A stretch of 21,248 nucleotides of DNA, taken from contig CAZLWE010000062.1 in the NCBI GenBank assembly GCA_964562985.1, positions 1 to 21,248 on the forward strand. The letters run 5' to 3'. The DNA is from SHLQ01 sp964562985. GTDB taxonomy: Bacteria; Actinomycetota; Acidimicrobiia; Acidimicrobiales; SHLQ01. Shown here one piece after another: positions 1 to 7,324 of the stretch. Below the pieces are notes generated by a model that searched no databases, was not told the DNA's origin, and saw only the letters and a program-made list of their open reading frames with translations. Both the position numbers and the translations under genes were made by a program. Every line of letters begins with the position of its first letter. The stretch's first letter is position 1.

Positions 1-73
1 GGTCAGGTAGCTCAGTTGGCAGAGCGACCGCCTGAAAAGCGGTAGGTCCCCGGATCGACGCCGGGCCTGACCA
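1..73 (+). tRNA. tRNA-Phe (anticodon GAA)
   Basis: The sequence folds as a complete cloverleaf whose window coordinates equal standard tRNA numbering. The acceptor stem is 1-7 with 66-72, the D stem 10-13 with 22-25, the anticodon stem 27-31 with 39-43, and the T stem 49-53 with 61-65. All pair perfectly. The anticodon loop 32-38 reads CTGAAAA, so the anticodon is GAA (Phe). G18-G19 and a G15-C48 Levitt pair are present. The discriminator is A73 and CCA is not encoded (CAA follows). One oddity is that position 54 is A where T is nearly universal, so the T loop reads ATCGACG. The gene starts at the first base of the window, so its promoter is not visible. Confidence 0.95.
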
Positions 74-119
74 CAAATAGAAATGGCCGTCGGCTTCGCC
101 GGTGGCCATTTCTATTTGT
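73..119. terminator. Long hairpin after tRNA-Phe, possible bidirectional terminator
   Basis: Bases 73-88 pair perfectly with 104-119 (16 bp), and a nested 4-bp hairpin (91-94 with 98-101, loop TTC) sits in the loop. The first paired base is the tRNA discriminator A73. There is no long T tract on either side, so it is not a classical intrinsic terminator. It lies between the tRNA gene (+) and the 3' end of glbO (-), so it could end transcription from both sides or guide tRNA 3' processing. Confidence 0.6.
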
Positions 120-131
120 ACGGCTAAGCCT

Positions 132-509
132 CTAGTGGTTCACCAGGTGGGTGGCGGCCATGGTGAAATAGTCGACCATCCGTTCTTCTATTGCTGGGTC
201 GAGTTCACCTGCTCGTACTCCGGCGAGCATGTGCTTGAGCCACGCGTCTTTTTCGGCACTTGTGATCACGAAGGGGGCGTGGCGCATTCGTAGGCGGGGG
301 TGGCCGCGTTCTTCGGAGTAGGTGGTGGGGCCGCCCCAGTACTGGGATAGGAACTTCACCATGTGCTCGCGTGATTCTGTGAGGTCGTTCGGGTACATGG
401 GTCGCAGGAGCACATCGGTCTCCACGGCGTCGTAGAAGCGATCGATGAGCGCGACGAACCACTCGTGCCCACCGACGGCCTCGTAGATCGTGACTGCGTT
501 CTCGTCCAT
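132..509 (-). CDS. glbO: Truncated haemoglobin, group II (GlbO type)
   Basis: This 125-residue protein is a trHbII, a heme protein of the 2-on-2 globin fold; family members bind O2 or detoxify reactive species, often at the membrane. Visible motifs are the N-terminal IYEAVGG, the RFYDAV segment with Tyr B10, a Tyr in LRPMYP (CD1), the signature YWGGPTTYSEERGHPRLRMRH carrying the proximal His F8, and DAWLKHM with Trp G8 typical of group II. The length matches GlbO (about 128 aa). I chose the ATG at 507-509 because the frame upstream of it does not look globin-like and a TANNNT hexamer lies 6 nt before that ATG. A longer start at 569 is possible. It is divergent from glpD. Confidence 0.93.
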   Translation of the reverse strand: MDENAVTIYEAVGGHEWFVALIDRFYDAVETDVLLRPMYPNDLTESREHMVKFLSQYWGGPTTYSEERGHPRLRMRHAPFVITSAEKDAWLKHMLAGVRAGELDPAIEERMVDYFTMAATHLVNH

Positions 510-515
510 ACAGAC

Positions 516-521
516 ACGATA
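516..521 (-). promoter_or_regulatory. Putative -10 box (TATCGT) of glbO, leaderless
   Basis: On the minus strand TATCGT fits TANNNT and ends exactly 6 nt before the glbO ATG, so transcription would begin at or next to the start codon. There is no Shine-Dalgarno sequence and no clear -35. Confidence 0.5.
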
Positions 522-555
522 TGGCGTCACAGCCAAACGGTATAGCCCATTCAAC

Positions 556-568
556 TGCAACGCTTGCA
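556..568. promoter_or_regulatory. Inverted repeat TGCAA-cgc-TTGCA in the glbO/glpD intergenic region
   Basis: A perfect 5-bp inverted repeat with a 3-nt spacer lies in the roughly -35 zone of the glpD promoter, within the 87-nt divergent intergenic region. It overlaps one of two direct copies of CATTCA (548-553 and 567-572). It could be an operator; no regulator gene is adjacent. Confidence 0.3.
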
Positions 569-584
569 TTCATGGAGGCTTGGC

Positions 585-590
585 TAAGGT
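585..590 (+). promoter_or_regulatory. Putative -10 box (TAAGGT) of glpD, overlapping a possible SD
   Basis: TAAGGT fits TANNNT and ends 6 nt before the ATG at 597, as in the leaderless promoters elsewhere in the window. The overlapping AAGGTG (586-591) could instead act as a Shine-Dalgarno, so the sequence alone does not decide between leadered and leaderless translation. Confidence 0.4.
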
Positions 591-596
591 GCACCT

Positions 597-2207
597 ATGG
601 AACTTCGAGCCAGCAATATTGCTCGCCTCGCTGGTGGGGACTTCGACGTCCTCATCGTCGGTGGCGGTATCAACGGAGCGGTCTCGGCTGCGGTACTTGC
701 TGGTCGGGGGCTCCACGTGGCGATCATCGACCGAGGTGACTGGGCCGGCTTTACGAGTTCGTCATCCTCAAACTTGGCCTGGGGCGGGTTCAAGTACCTC
801 GAGAACTACGAGCTCAACCTCGTGCGAAAGCTTTCGGTGAGCCGCAATCGGCTGCTCAAGGCCTATCCGTCGAACATCACTCAGCTGGGGTTCCTCGCTG
901 CCCTCGATGAGAGCTCGCCGTTCCCGCCGTGGCTCGCGGCACTTGGGAGCTCCGCATATTGGGCGATCGGTAACTTCCAGACCCATCGCCCGCAGTTCCT
1001 TGGACGCGAAGAGATCAAGGAACAAGAACCGTCGGTCAACATCAACAATGTGAGCGGCGGTATCGAGTACTACGACGCCTATCTCCGAGACAACGACAGT
1101 CGGTTCGTGTGGAACTTCGTTCGCCAAGCGATCGAGGCGGGGGCAACGGCTGCCAACTACGTCGAACTACTCGACGCAACATTTACCGACGGACAATGGA
1201 ACGTCGCGCTGCAAGATCTCGAATCTGGCGAAGAGATCGCCCTCACTGCGAGCGCCATAGTCAATGCGGCCGGACCCTTCGTGGACGGGCTAAATGCGAA
1301 ATGGGAAAACCAAACCGGTCACCGGATTGCCTACTCCAAAGGCATCCACCTGATCGTCCCGCAGATCACGCCGAACGAACGAGTGCTCGCGTTCTTCGAC
1401 GACACCCAACGCCTCTTCTATGTCATTCCGATGGGTCGACGGTCTGTCATTGGTACGACCGACACCCGAACCGATGATCCGATTACCGAAGTAACCGACG
1501 AAGACCGGGACTTCCTACTGGAACAGATCAATGCACGCCTCGATCTGATCGCACCGCTGACCCGAGCCGACATCATTGCCGAACGATGTGGCGTTCGACC
1601 CCTCGTCGTGCCAAACGACGGCGACAACAGAGACCACATCGACTGGGCGAAGTTGTCGCGAAAGCACGAGATCGATCTCGACAAAGAGCGACGAATCATC
1701 ACCATCTTCGGCGGGAAGATCACCGACTGTCTCAACGTCGGTGAAGAAGTCGCCATCGAAGCAGAACGGTTGGGCTTTCATCTGGATGAGGACCTGGGCG
1801 ATTGGTTCGGGGAACCCGAAGAAGGTGTCCGAAACGACTTTATGCGTCAAGCAAAGCGAATGAAGCTCGATGATCTTCGCCACAAGAAGGGCGTCGAGCC
1901 GCTGAGCGAACGGCTATGGCGTCGCTATGGCCGACGAGCGTTCGCCATGCTCGACGACATTCGTGCTGACCCAGCGATGGGCGAGGACATCCTAAAGAGC
2001 GCCGACTATCTCCGAGTGGAGCTCTACCATGCGGCCCGTCACGAGATGATCACGCAGTTGGAAGACTTCATGCTTCGACGATCAAAGATCGACCTCGTGG
2101 TTCGAAACGACAAGATTCGAGAAGGCGACGGCCTCGCTGAGGTCGCCTCGATACTCTTTGGCGAGAAGTCTGAAGCGAAACTTCAGGAGTATCTCGCCAA
2201 GGGCTAG
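597..2207 (+). CDS. glpD: FAD-dependent glycerol-3-phosphate dehydrogenase (GlpD)
   Basis: This 536-residue flavoprotein of the DAO/GlpD family oxidises sn-glycerol 3-phosphate to dihydroxyacetone phosphate and passes electrons to the quinone pool at the membrane. Near the N terminus, GGGING (residues 22-27) is the GxGxxG dinucleotide-binding motif, followed by an acidic strand end (IIDRGD). Later motifs typical of the family are NAAGPFVD, the KGIHLIVP segment, IGTTDT (near 285) and FGGKIT (near 371). The C-terminal helical domain is present, so the gene looks complete. Start: the ATG at 597 has AAGGTG 5 nt upstream, or a leaderless -10 box. No glpK or glpF is adjacent, so it appears to be a stand-alone gene. 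Confidence 0.92.
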   Translation: MELRASNIARLAGGDFDVLIVGGGINGAVSAAVLAGRGLHVAIIDRGDWAGFTSSSSSNLAWGGFKYLENYELNLVRKLSVSRNRLLKAYPSNITQLGFLAALDESSPFPPWLAALGSSAYWAIGNFQTHRPQFLGREEIKEQEPSVNINNVSGGIEYYDAYLRDNDSRFVWNFVRQAIEAGATAANYVELLDATFTDGQWNVALQDLESGEEIALTASAIVNAAGPFVDGLNAKWENQTGHRIAYSKGIHLIVPQITPNERVLAFFDDTQRLFYVIPMGRRSVIGTTDTRTDDPITEVTDEDRDFLLEQINARLDLIAPLTRADIIAERCGVRPLVVPNDGDNRDHIDWAKLSRKHEIDLDKERRIITIFGGKITDCLNVGEEVAIEAERLGFHLDEDLGDWFGEPEEGVRNDFMRQAKRMKLDDLRHKKGVEPLSERLWRRYGRRAFAMLDDIRADPAMGEDILKSADYLRVELYHAARHEMITQLEDFMLRRSKIDLVVRNDKIREGDGLAEVASILFGEKSEAKLQEYLAKG

Positions 2208-2214
2208 CTTCCTC

Positions 2215-2271
2215 GGGCTTCGCCCTCCAGGGCTCGGATCCAGGCGTAGGGCGCCCTCGACCTCGCGCCTG
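2215..2271. terminator. GC-rich hairpins between convergent genes
   Basis: This 75-nt gap separates the convergent glpD and the membrane-protein gene. It holds three small inverted repeats: GGGC-TTC-GCCC (2215-2225), the 10-bp palindrome AGGGCGCCCT (2248-2257), and CAGGCG (2241-2246) with CGCCTG (2266-2271) enclosing that palindrome. There is no T tract, so this is at best a weak or factor-assisted bidirectional terminator. Confidence 0.3.
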
Positions 2272-2282
2272 CTGCGTAAACC

Positions 2283-3116
2283 TCACAAGTTGGCTATGCC
2301 GGCTATCGCTAGGCCGATTGGTATGGCGACAGCGGCGAGGACGCCGAGTACGAGCGCCACGACGATGAAGATTCGTGAGTCGTCGCCTGGTGGATCACCG
2401 CACCGACCGACAGTCTCATAAAGCGCTCTGATCGGGCGGTCGGTGGTGAGGGTGATGCGTTGTCGAGCCGTTGCGGCGCCGCGCACCACGGTCCAGGAAG
2501 CGATGCCGGCAATGATCGAAACAAACAAGGCTGCCAACGCTTGCCAGTACCACGTGTTTAACCCGGCGATCAGCACTTGCAGCGAGCCCAGAACCCATGA
2601 GAGCGCTGCACCACCGAAGATGAAGGTGGGTACGCCCAAGGGATTCGTTCCGAATGTTGGCTCGAGTCGGGCCGCTTCGATCCGGGCTCGGCGAAGGTTG
2701 TTGCGGAAGGGGTTGTCCAGTTCTGTGTTGGCTTCTCGTCGAACGTAGAGCCAGTGAATGTGTTGTATCTGGCGCTTGAGGTGTTGGCGAACGATAAACC
2801 GGGTGACGAGCTGCACAAGGAATCCAGCTACCGGTCGGAGCGGCCCGATGGGAGCATGGACCGTTACCCCTCGGGCACCGTTTCGATCGAGCACCTCCAG
2901 GGCACGCACCACGAGCATGTGCGCTTTATCGAATCGATCAGGGTGTCCCAGCGGCCATACGGAGGAAAGCTCCAAGATGATGTCGCCGTCGACCTCGGAA
3001 CTGGCACCCAGTTCAGCGAGCGCTGACGCCTTCGCGTCGGCATCGGTCTTGCGGACGAGTTGGAACGCGCTAAAGCGCTCTTCGATCTCATCGAGCACCA
3101 AGTTCGGTTCGTCCAC
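2283..3116 (-). CDS. Membrane protein of unknown function
   Basis: I do not recognise a named family. The N-terminal ~170 residues are soluble and mixed alpha/beta in character (for example VDGDIILELSSVWPLGHPDRFDK). The C-terminal third has about three hydrophobic helices: around FIFGGAALSWVLGSLQVLI, YWQALAALFVSIIAGIASW and IFIVVALVLGVLAAVAIPIG. This suggests a cytoplasmic domain with a C-terminal membrane anchor. Start is uncertain. I chose GTG at 3114-3116 because TACAGT (TANNNT) ends 7 nt upstream; a TTG at 3134 would add six residues, and neither has a Shine-Dalgarno. It lies 41 nt after the NamZ-like gene on the same strand and may be co-transcribed with it or start from its own promoter. 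Confidence 0.7.
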   Translation of the reverse strand: MDEPNLVLDEIEERFSAFQLVRKTDADAKASALAELGASSEVDGDIILELSSVWPLGHPDRFDKAHMLVVRALEVLDRNGARGVTVHAPIGPLRPVAGFLVQLVTRFIVRQHLKRQIQHIHWLYVRREANTELDNPFRNNLRRARIEAARLEPTFGTNPLGVPTFIFGGAALSWVLGSLQVLIAGLNTWYWQALAALFVSIIAGIASWTVVRGAATARQRITLTTDRPIRALYETVGRCGDPPGDDSRIFIVVALVLGVLAAVAIPIGLAIAGIANL

Positions 3117-3157
3117 ATCAGCGACTGTAGTCAACGGTCGCTAGGTGACTGGTCGAC

Positions 3158-4552
3158 TCACTCGTAGAGCAGTCCGTCGCTGAGCTGCGCAGCACCATCC
3201 AGGCGTTGCAGTTCTTGGGCCTCGACAACCGCGTCGACGTCGATCGCCCTAGATTCGACCACACTGCGCAAAAGGGCGTTTCCGGACAGCTGATCAAGCC
3301 AGGCAGGTCGACTCAGAAACGTGGCGCCTGCGGCGTTTGCTTGCGTCGACATCACGTCGAGCAGATGGACCCCCAACTCGGTGGCTTCGACGACCGAGGG
3401 GTCTTCCACCCGTATTCGTACGGCCGGGATTGTTTGGTCGACGAAGGCTGGCTCAACGGTCAGCCCAGCCGAAGTTGGGGTGACCTCGGTCGTCTCAAAG
3501 GTGACGCCAGGGAGCGAACGCTCACGGAGTTCGTTCGCGGCGGCGTCAGCATCGAGCCAGGGTGCTCCGAGAACTCGGAACGGCTCATCGGTTCCACGCC
3601 CGTAGCTCATGGCGCTGGCTTCGAACCAGATCGTCGCTGGATACAGGAGCGCCGATTCGACCGTGTCGATTGCGGGGCTTGGCGCGATCCACTCGAGGCC
3701 GGTCTCTGGCCACAGCATGTCTCGTGTCCAACCATCGGCGGTGACCACATCAAGGTCGAGGCCATCGAGCCCGGAGAGCCATTCGTGTTCGACGATCTGC
3801 AACGCGAGCTCACCTGCGGTAAGCCCGTATTGGTCGGGAATTGGATACTGGCCGACGAAGCTCGTCCGTTCTACCTCGAGGACGCCGCCGCCTATCGCCC
3901 CGCCGAGTGGGTTTGGGCGATCGAGTACGACGAAGCCGATGCCTTCGTTTGCCGCTGCTTGCATTGCCAGGCCCATGGTCGAAATGTAGGTGTAGTAGCG
4001 GGTACCGACGTCTTGGAGGTCGTAGACGAGGACGTCGATCCCTTCCAGCATCTCCGGTGTTGGCTGCCGCGTATTTCCAAAGAGGCTGAACACCGGCAGC
4101 CCGGTCTCCGGATCGACTTCATCCTCGACGAGTTCACCAGCATCGGCGGTACCTCGGACACCATGCTCGGGGCCGAACAAGGCGACCAATTCGACGTCGT
4201 CGGTCGCCACCATGGCATCGCTTAGATGGATCTGCACATCCTCGACCTGCACCACCGAGTTCTGATGGGCGATCAACCCAACACGTAGGCCGGCGAGCTG
4301 TGAGAAGGAAGAATCGGCGAGCACTTGAGCGCCGGTACGAACCTGTGGAGGTGGCTCGGTCGTCGGTGGAGCTTGGGTGGCCGACGGTTGTGTTGTCATC
4401 GTGGTGGAGGTGGCCGGGGCAACACTTGCAACCACAGTTGTTGGGGAGACAATGCTGGTGGACGTCTCCGGCTGCGCTTGTTGCTGTGTCGCCGTCCCGC
4501 ATGCGCTAACGACGAGGACGAGGGCTACCAGTACCCGGATGAGACGGATCAC
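3158..4552 (-). CDS. namZ: NamZ-like exo-beta-N-acetylmuramidase lipoprotein (DUF1343)
   Basis: This 464-residue protein has the DUF1343/NamZ fold, whose characterised Bacillus member (YbbC) removes MurNAc from the non-reducing end of peptidoglycan fragments. Family blocks visible are LFGPEHGVRGTADAGE (near residue 125), ETGLPVFSLFGNTRQPTPEMLEGIDVLV broken across that block, VGTRYYTYISTMG, and VLDRPNPLGG. The N terminus is a type II signal peptide, VIRLIRVLVALVLVVSAC, with lipobox VSAC, then a Thr/Pro/Gln-rich linker, so it is likely anchored outside the membrane. Start: GTG at 4550-4552 directly precedes the signal peptide, has GGAG 8 nt upstream, and overlaps the preceding stop as GTGA. A longer frame to 4636 would bury the signal peptide. 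Confidence 0.85.
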   Translation of the reverse strand: MIRLIRVLVALVLVVSACGTATQQQAQPETSTSIVSPTTVVASVAPATSTTMTTQPSATQAPPTTEPPPQVRTGAQVLADSSFSQLAGLRVGLIAHQNSVVQVEDVQIHLSDAMVATDDVELVALFGPEHGVRGTADAGELVEDEVDPETGLPVFSLFGNTRQPTPEMLEGIDVLVYDLQDVGTRYYTYISTMGLAMQAAANEGIGFVVLDRPNPLGGAIGGGVLEVERTSFVGQYPIPDQYGLTAGELALQIVEHEWLSGLDGLDLDVVTADGWTRDMLWPETGLEWIAPSPAIDTVESALLYPATIWFEASAMSYGRGTDEPFRVLGAPWLDADAAANELRERSLPGVTFETTEVTPTSAGLTVEPAFVDQTIPAVRIRVEDPSVVEATELGVHLLDVMSTQANAAGATFLSRPAWLDQLSGNALLRSVVESRAIDVDAVVEAQELQRLDGAAQLSDGLLYE

Positions 4553-5367
4553 ACCGCCGTCTCCACCGCGGAATGCATCGGCATGGCAGCTTTGCGAAGC
4601 TGCGGTGTTGGTTTGCGACTCGCTGAATGCAACCACTCACCAGTCCAACGCGCGGCGAGGAGGAGCGCGATCGCGGCGAGACCGTCGAGCCAATAGTGAT
4701 GGCCGGTCACCGCGACAACAAGGAAGGTGATAGCGAAGTGGAGCGGACCGAGCACACGCCAACGACTCGAGGAAATCTCCCAGACCGCCCAACCAATGAG
4801 TGCAGCCCACGCCACGTGTACGGAGGGCATGGCTTGTAGCTGTCCGGCGATCCCTCTACCGAAAACGCCATAGAGACTCTGCCCATAGGCCAGGCCGGTG
4901 TCGATCATCTGCGTCTCTCCGGTCAGGCGAGGTGGCGCAACCGGAAGCAGCTGGATGAGCAGGCTGACACCCGTGGCGATCGCCAAGGTGTTGCGCCATG
5001 TTGGGTAGGCATGGCGAAAGCGTACGAATAGCCACACCAGGAAGGCCACCATGGCCGGAACGTGTACGAACGCGTAATACAGGTTCGCTGCTTGGGTCGT
5101 GAAGCTATGAGGCAGCAGCCATTGTTGGAGGGCGAGCTCGCTGGGCAAGCCGATAGCCCGTTCGAAGTCCCAAATTGCGGCACCTCTCGCGAGAGCGTTA
5201 TCGATGCTGAGAAGTGAAACCTGCCCGGCGAGCTGCCACAAGCCATAGAGCGCGGCCACGACCGATCCCTCCCGGATAAACGGAGTGATCGTCTGGTGGG
5301 CGAGGACGCGGCTGATCGCGAAGAGGATCGCTGCGAGCGCGATTCCGTACTCCCAGGGCAACCACAT
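4549..5367 (-). CDS. PAP2_3-type membrane phosphatase / inositol-phosphotransferase family protein
   Basis: This is a 272-residue polytopic protein with roughly six hydrophobic helices. The phosphatase motifs of the PAP2/Aur1-like superfamily are visible: APPRL (near residue 147), AMPSVHVAW with the PSxH core (near 180), and TGHHYWLDGLAA with His and Asp of the third motif (near 220). Members act on lipid-linked or inositol phosphates at the membrane surface; the exact substrate cannot be read from sequence. Its stop overlaps the GTG of the NamZ-like gene by 4 nt, so the two are translationally coupled and probably serve one envelope process. Start: ATG at 5365-5367, with TANNNT ending 6 nt upstream and no Shine-Dalgarno. 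Confidence 0.85.
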   Translation of the reverse strand: MWLPWEYGIALAAILFAISRVLAHQTITPFIREGSVVAALYGLWQLAGQVSLLSIDNALARGAAIWDFERAIGLPSELALQQWLLPHSFTTQAANLYYAFVHVPAMVAFLVWLFVRFRHAYPTWRNTLAIATGVSLLIQLLPVAPPRLTGETQMIDTGLAYGQSLYGVFGRGIAGQLQAMPSVHVAWAALIGWAVWEISSSRWRVLGPLHFAITFLVVAVTGHHYWLDGLAAIALLLAARWTGEWLHSASRKPTPQLRKAAMPMHSAVETAV

Positions 5368-5373
5368 ACCGAA

Positions 5374-5379
5374 ACGGTA
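5374..5379 (-). promoter_or_regulatory. Putative -10 box (TACCGT) of the PAP2_3/namZ operon, leaderless
   Basis: On the minus strand TACCGT ends 6 nt before the ATG at 5367, placing the transcript start at the start codon. The palindrome at 5391-5407 covers the -35 zone. Confidence 0.5.
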
Positions 5380-5390
5380 TCGCCGAAGTT

Positions 5391-5407
5391 CTGACTCGGG
5401 GAGTCAG
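5391..5407. promoter_or_regulatory. Palindrome CTGACTC-ggg-GAGTCAG at the -35 zone of the PAP2_3 promoter
   Basis: This is a perfect 7-bp inverted repeat with a 3-nt spacer, centred about 20 bp upstream of the putative -10. It lies in the 62-nt gap between the PilZ gene stop and the PAP2_3 start. It could be an operator for the PAP2_3/namZ operon. Alternatively it is a short terminator stem for the PilZ gene, but no T tract follows. Confidence 0.4.
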
Positions 5408-5429
5408 TGGCGACAGTTAGCGGTATGGC

Positions 5430-5813
5430 CTAACCGCTGCGCAGCCAGATTTGTTCGGAAGTCACCTGTTCGCCCTGCTCATGGCGGCACAACTCGGTGA
5501 TGGACCGTACGTGGGCGAGGAATTCGTCGGTGGGCTTGATGAATTCGATTCCGTAGCGACGTTCGTCGCCACCGGCCTCGCCGGGGCGTTCTGAACGAAT
5601 GATCGCCGCGGTCTTTTCACCAGCGATAACGACTTCAATTACTTGGCCCTTGGAGAGCTTTGATGCTGGCCCGGCATATACCGATGCACCAAACATCGAC
5701 AGATCTGCAGCAGGGAGTTCAAGCTTGCGAACGCGTCCGAGGACGCCCTTCCTTGCAACCCAGACTTCGATCTCTGAATCGGTCAGATACCTGCGAGCTA
5801 TACGACGTTCCAC
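5430..5813 (-). CDS. PilZ-domain protein, putative c-di-GMP receptor
   Basis: The 127-residue protein is a stand-alone PilZ domain. Both ligand-binding signatures of PilZ are present in the expected order: the N-terminal arginine motif ERRIARR (RxxxR within residues 3-8) and DLSMFG (residues 37-42), which fits [D/N]xSxxG. The beta-rich middle and RRYGIEFIKP near residue 85 also fit. PilZ proteins bind cyclic di-GMP and transmit the signal to a partner. No partner domain or diguanylate cyclase gene is adjacent, so the output is unknown. The start is GTG at 5811-5813, set by the arginine motif beginning at residue 3. It follows matB on the same strand after 72 nt. Confidence 0.8.
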   Translation of the reverse strand: MERRIARRYLTDSEIEVWVARKGVLGRVRKLELPAADLSMFGASVYAGPASKLSKGQVIEVVIAGEKTAAIIRSERPGEAGGDERRYGIEFIKPTDEFLAHVRSITELCRHEQGEQVTSEQIWLRSG

Positions 5814-5885
5814 GAAGGTTGTATCGACGGATTTGGGTTGCAGTTAAGTACAACGGGACCAATGAACTAGTTGCTGTTCGGGCGG

Positions 5886-7310
5886 CTAGTCGCTCAAGTT
5901 CGTTCGCAACTTGGCCTTTTGTACCTTGCCCATCGCGTTGCGGGGTAGCACATCGATTCGTTCAATCGCCTTTGGAACCTTGAAACCAGCGAGCTGCGTT
6001 TGTGCGTGGGCTGCGAGTTGATCGAGGTCTACGGCCGATTCAGCCACGACGAATGCGTGAACGCGTTCCCCGAGGTCAACGTCGGGTAGGCCGACCACCG
6101 CTGACTCGTGCACGCCGTCGAAATCGTCGAGCACGAGTTCGACCTCGCGTGGGTACACATTCAAGCCCCCGGAGATGATCATGTCGGTCGCCCGCCCTTC
6201 GAGGGTGACGCGACCCTCAGCGTCTGCGAAACCGACATCGCCGGTGATGAACCAGTCGCCGTCGTAGCTCTCCTCCGTCTTTTCAGGAAGGCGCCAATAG
6301 CCGGCAAAGACGTTCGCCCCTTGCACCTGCACCGCGCCAGCTTGCTCGGGGCTACATGTTGCGCCGCGCTCGTCAACGATTCGAAGTCGAACCCCGGGAA
6401 GAGGAAAGCCAACCGTGCCAGCTTTGCGTTCACCGTCGTAGGGGTTGGACGTGAGCATGCCAGTTTCGGTCATGCCGTACCGTTCCAGAATACGTTGTCC
6501 GCTGCGGGCGGTGAACTGCTCGTGCAAGCCTTCGGTCATCGGGGCTGATCCCGAGGTAAACAGCCGGATGTTGGCACACACTTCGGGGGTGAAACGGTCA
6601 TTTCTGAGGAGGCGGTTGTAGTGGGTTGGGACCCCCATCATGACGGTTGCATCCGGGAGCCAATCGATGACCGTTGACACGTCGAATCGGTCACAAAACA
6701 GGATGGTGCTCGCGTTCAACATCGCAGTGTGGAGCGCGACGAACAGGCCATGCACGTGATAGATCGGCAGGATGTGCAAAAGGACATCGCCGGGGACGAA
6801 CTTCCACGCGGCATGCAGGGTCAGTGCATTCGCAGCGAGGTTGCCGTGGGTGATCATGGCGCCCTTAGCCCGACCCGTTGTGCCCGAGGTATAGAGCAAG
6901 GCGGCCACGTCGTCTGCGAGGCGTGGTTCGCAACGCATCCACGGATCCGCTGCCGTCGCTCGAGCCGACCACTCGTCAATGTTCGACTCGTCAATCCGGA
7001 CAATGGGCTGAGCGTCCTCGACGAAGAACGAAACCTCGCGCTCTGTATATGCCGTGTTCAGCGGCATGACGATCGCGCCAACCCGTAGGCAGGCCAGATA
7101 GAGCGCAACGTTGTCGGTCGACTTGTTGATTTGCATGAGGATGCGTTCTCCCGAACGCACCCCTTTTTCGCGTAGGCACGTCGCGAACTGGCCTGCGCGT
7201 TTGTCGACGTCGCTATAGGTGAGCGGTGGACCCTCGACGGGAACAAGGAACTGACGATCTGGTGCTATCGACCAGTGGAGCCGGAGTAGCTCGAACAGGT
7301 TGGCGTTCAC
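5886..7310 (-). CDS. matB: Malonyl-CoA synthetase (MatB-like AMP-forming ligase)
   Basis: This 474-residue adenylate-forming enzyme would activate malonate to malonyl-CoA with ATP. Motifs in order are LLYTSGTTGRAKG (P-loop, near residue 138), PIYHVHGL, the aromatic motif ERYGMTETG (near 275), GDVGFADAEGRVTLEGR, SGGLNVYPREVE (hinge, near 380) and the catalytic-lysine motif PRNAMGKVQK (near 460). The stretch after ERYGMTETG (TSNPYDGERKAGTVGFPLPG) resembles MatB rather than generic fatty-acyl ligases, so I favour malonate, possibly methylmalonate, as substrate. Start: GTG at 7308-7310, 14 nt after the cytochrome c stop. The open frame further upstream overlaps the cytochrome gene and is not coding. 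Co-transcription with cytochrome c is likely. Confidence 0.85.
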   Translation of the reverse strand: MNANLFELLRLHWSIAPDRQFLVPVEGPPLTYSDVDKRAGQFATCLREKGVRSGERILMQINKSTDNVALYLACLRVGAIVMPLNTAYTEREVSFFVEDAQPIVRIDESNIDEWSARATAADPWMRCEPRLADDVAALLYTSGTTGRAKGAMITHGNLAANALTLHAAWKFVPGDVLLHILPIYHVHGLFVALHTAMLNASTILFCDRFDVSTVIDWLPDATVMMGVPTHYNRLLRNDRFTPEVCANIRLFTSGSAPMTEGLHEQFTARSGQRILERYGMTETGMLTSNPYDGERKAGTVGFPLPGVRLRIVDERGATCSPEQAGAVQVQGANVFAGYWRLPEKTEESYDGDWFITGDVGFADAEGRVTLEGRATDMIISGGLNVYPREVELVLDDFDGVHESAVVGLPDVDLGERVHAFVVAESAVDLDQLAAHAQTQLAGFKVPKAIERIDVLPRNAMGKVQKAKLRTNLSD

Positions 7311-7324
7311 GCCCCTAGTGATCG

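Noticed and set aside
3206..4225. 339-codon plus-strand open frame opposite the NamZ-like gene
   Set aside because: It lies wholly antisense to a protein with clear DUF1343 motifs and a lipobox; its translation shows no family features and it is a codon-bias shadow.
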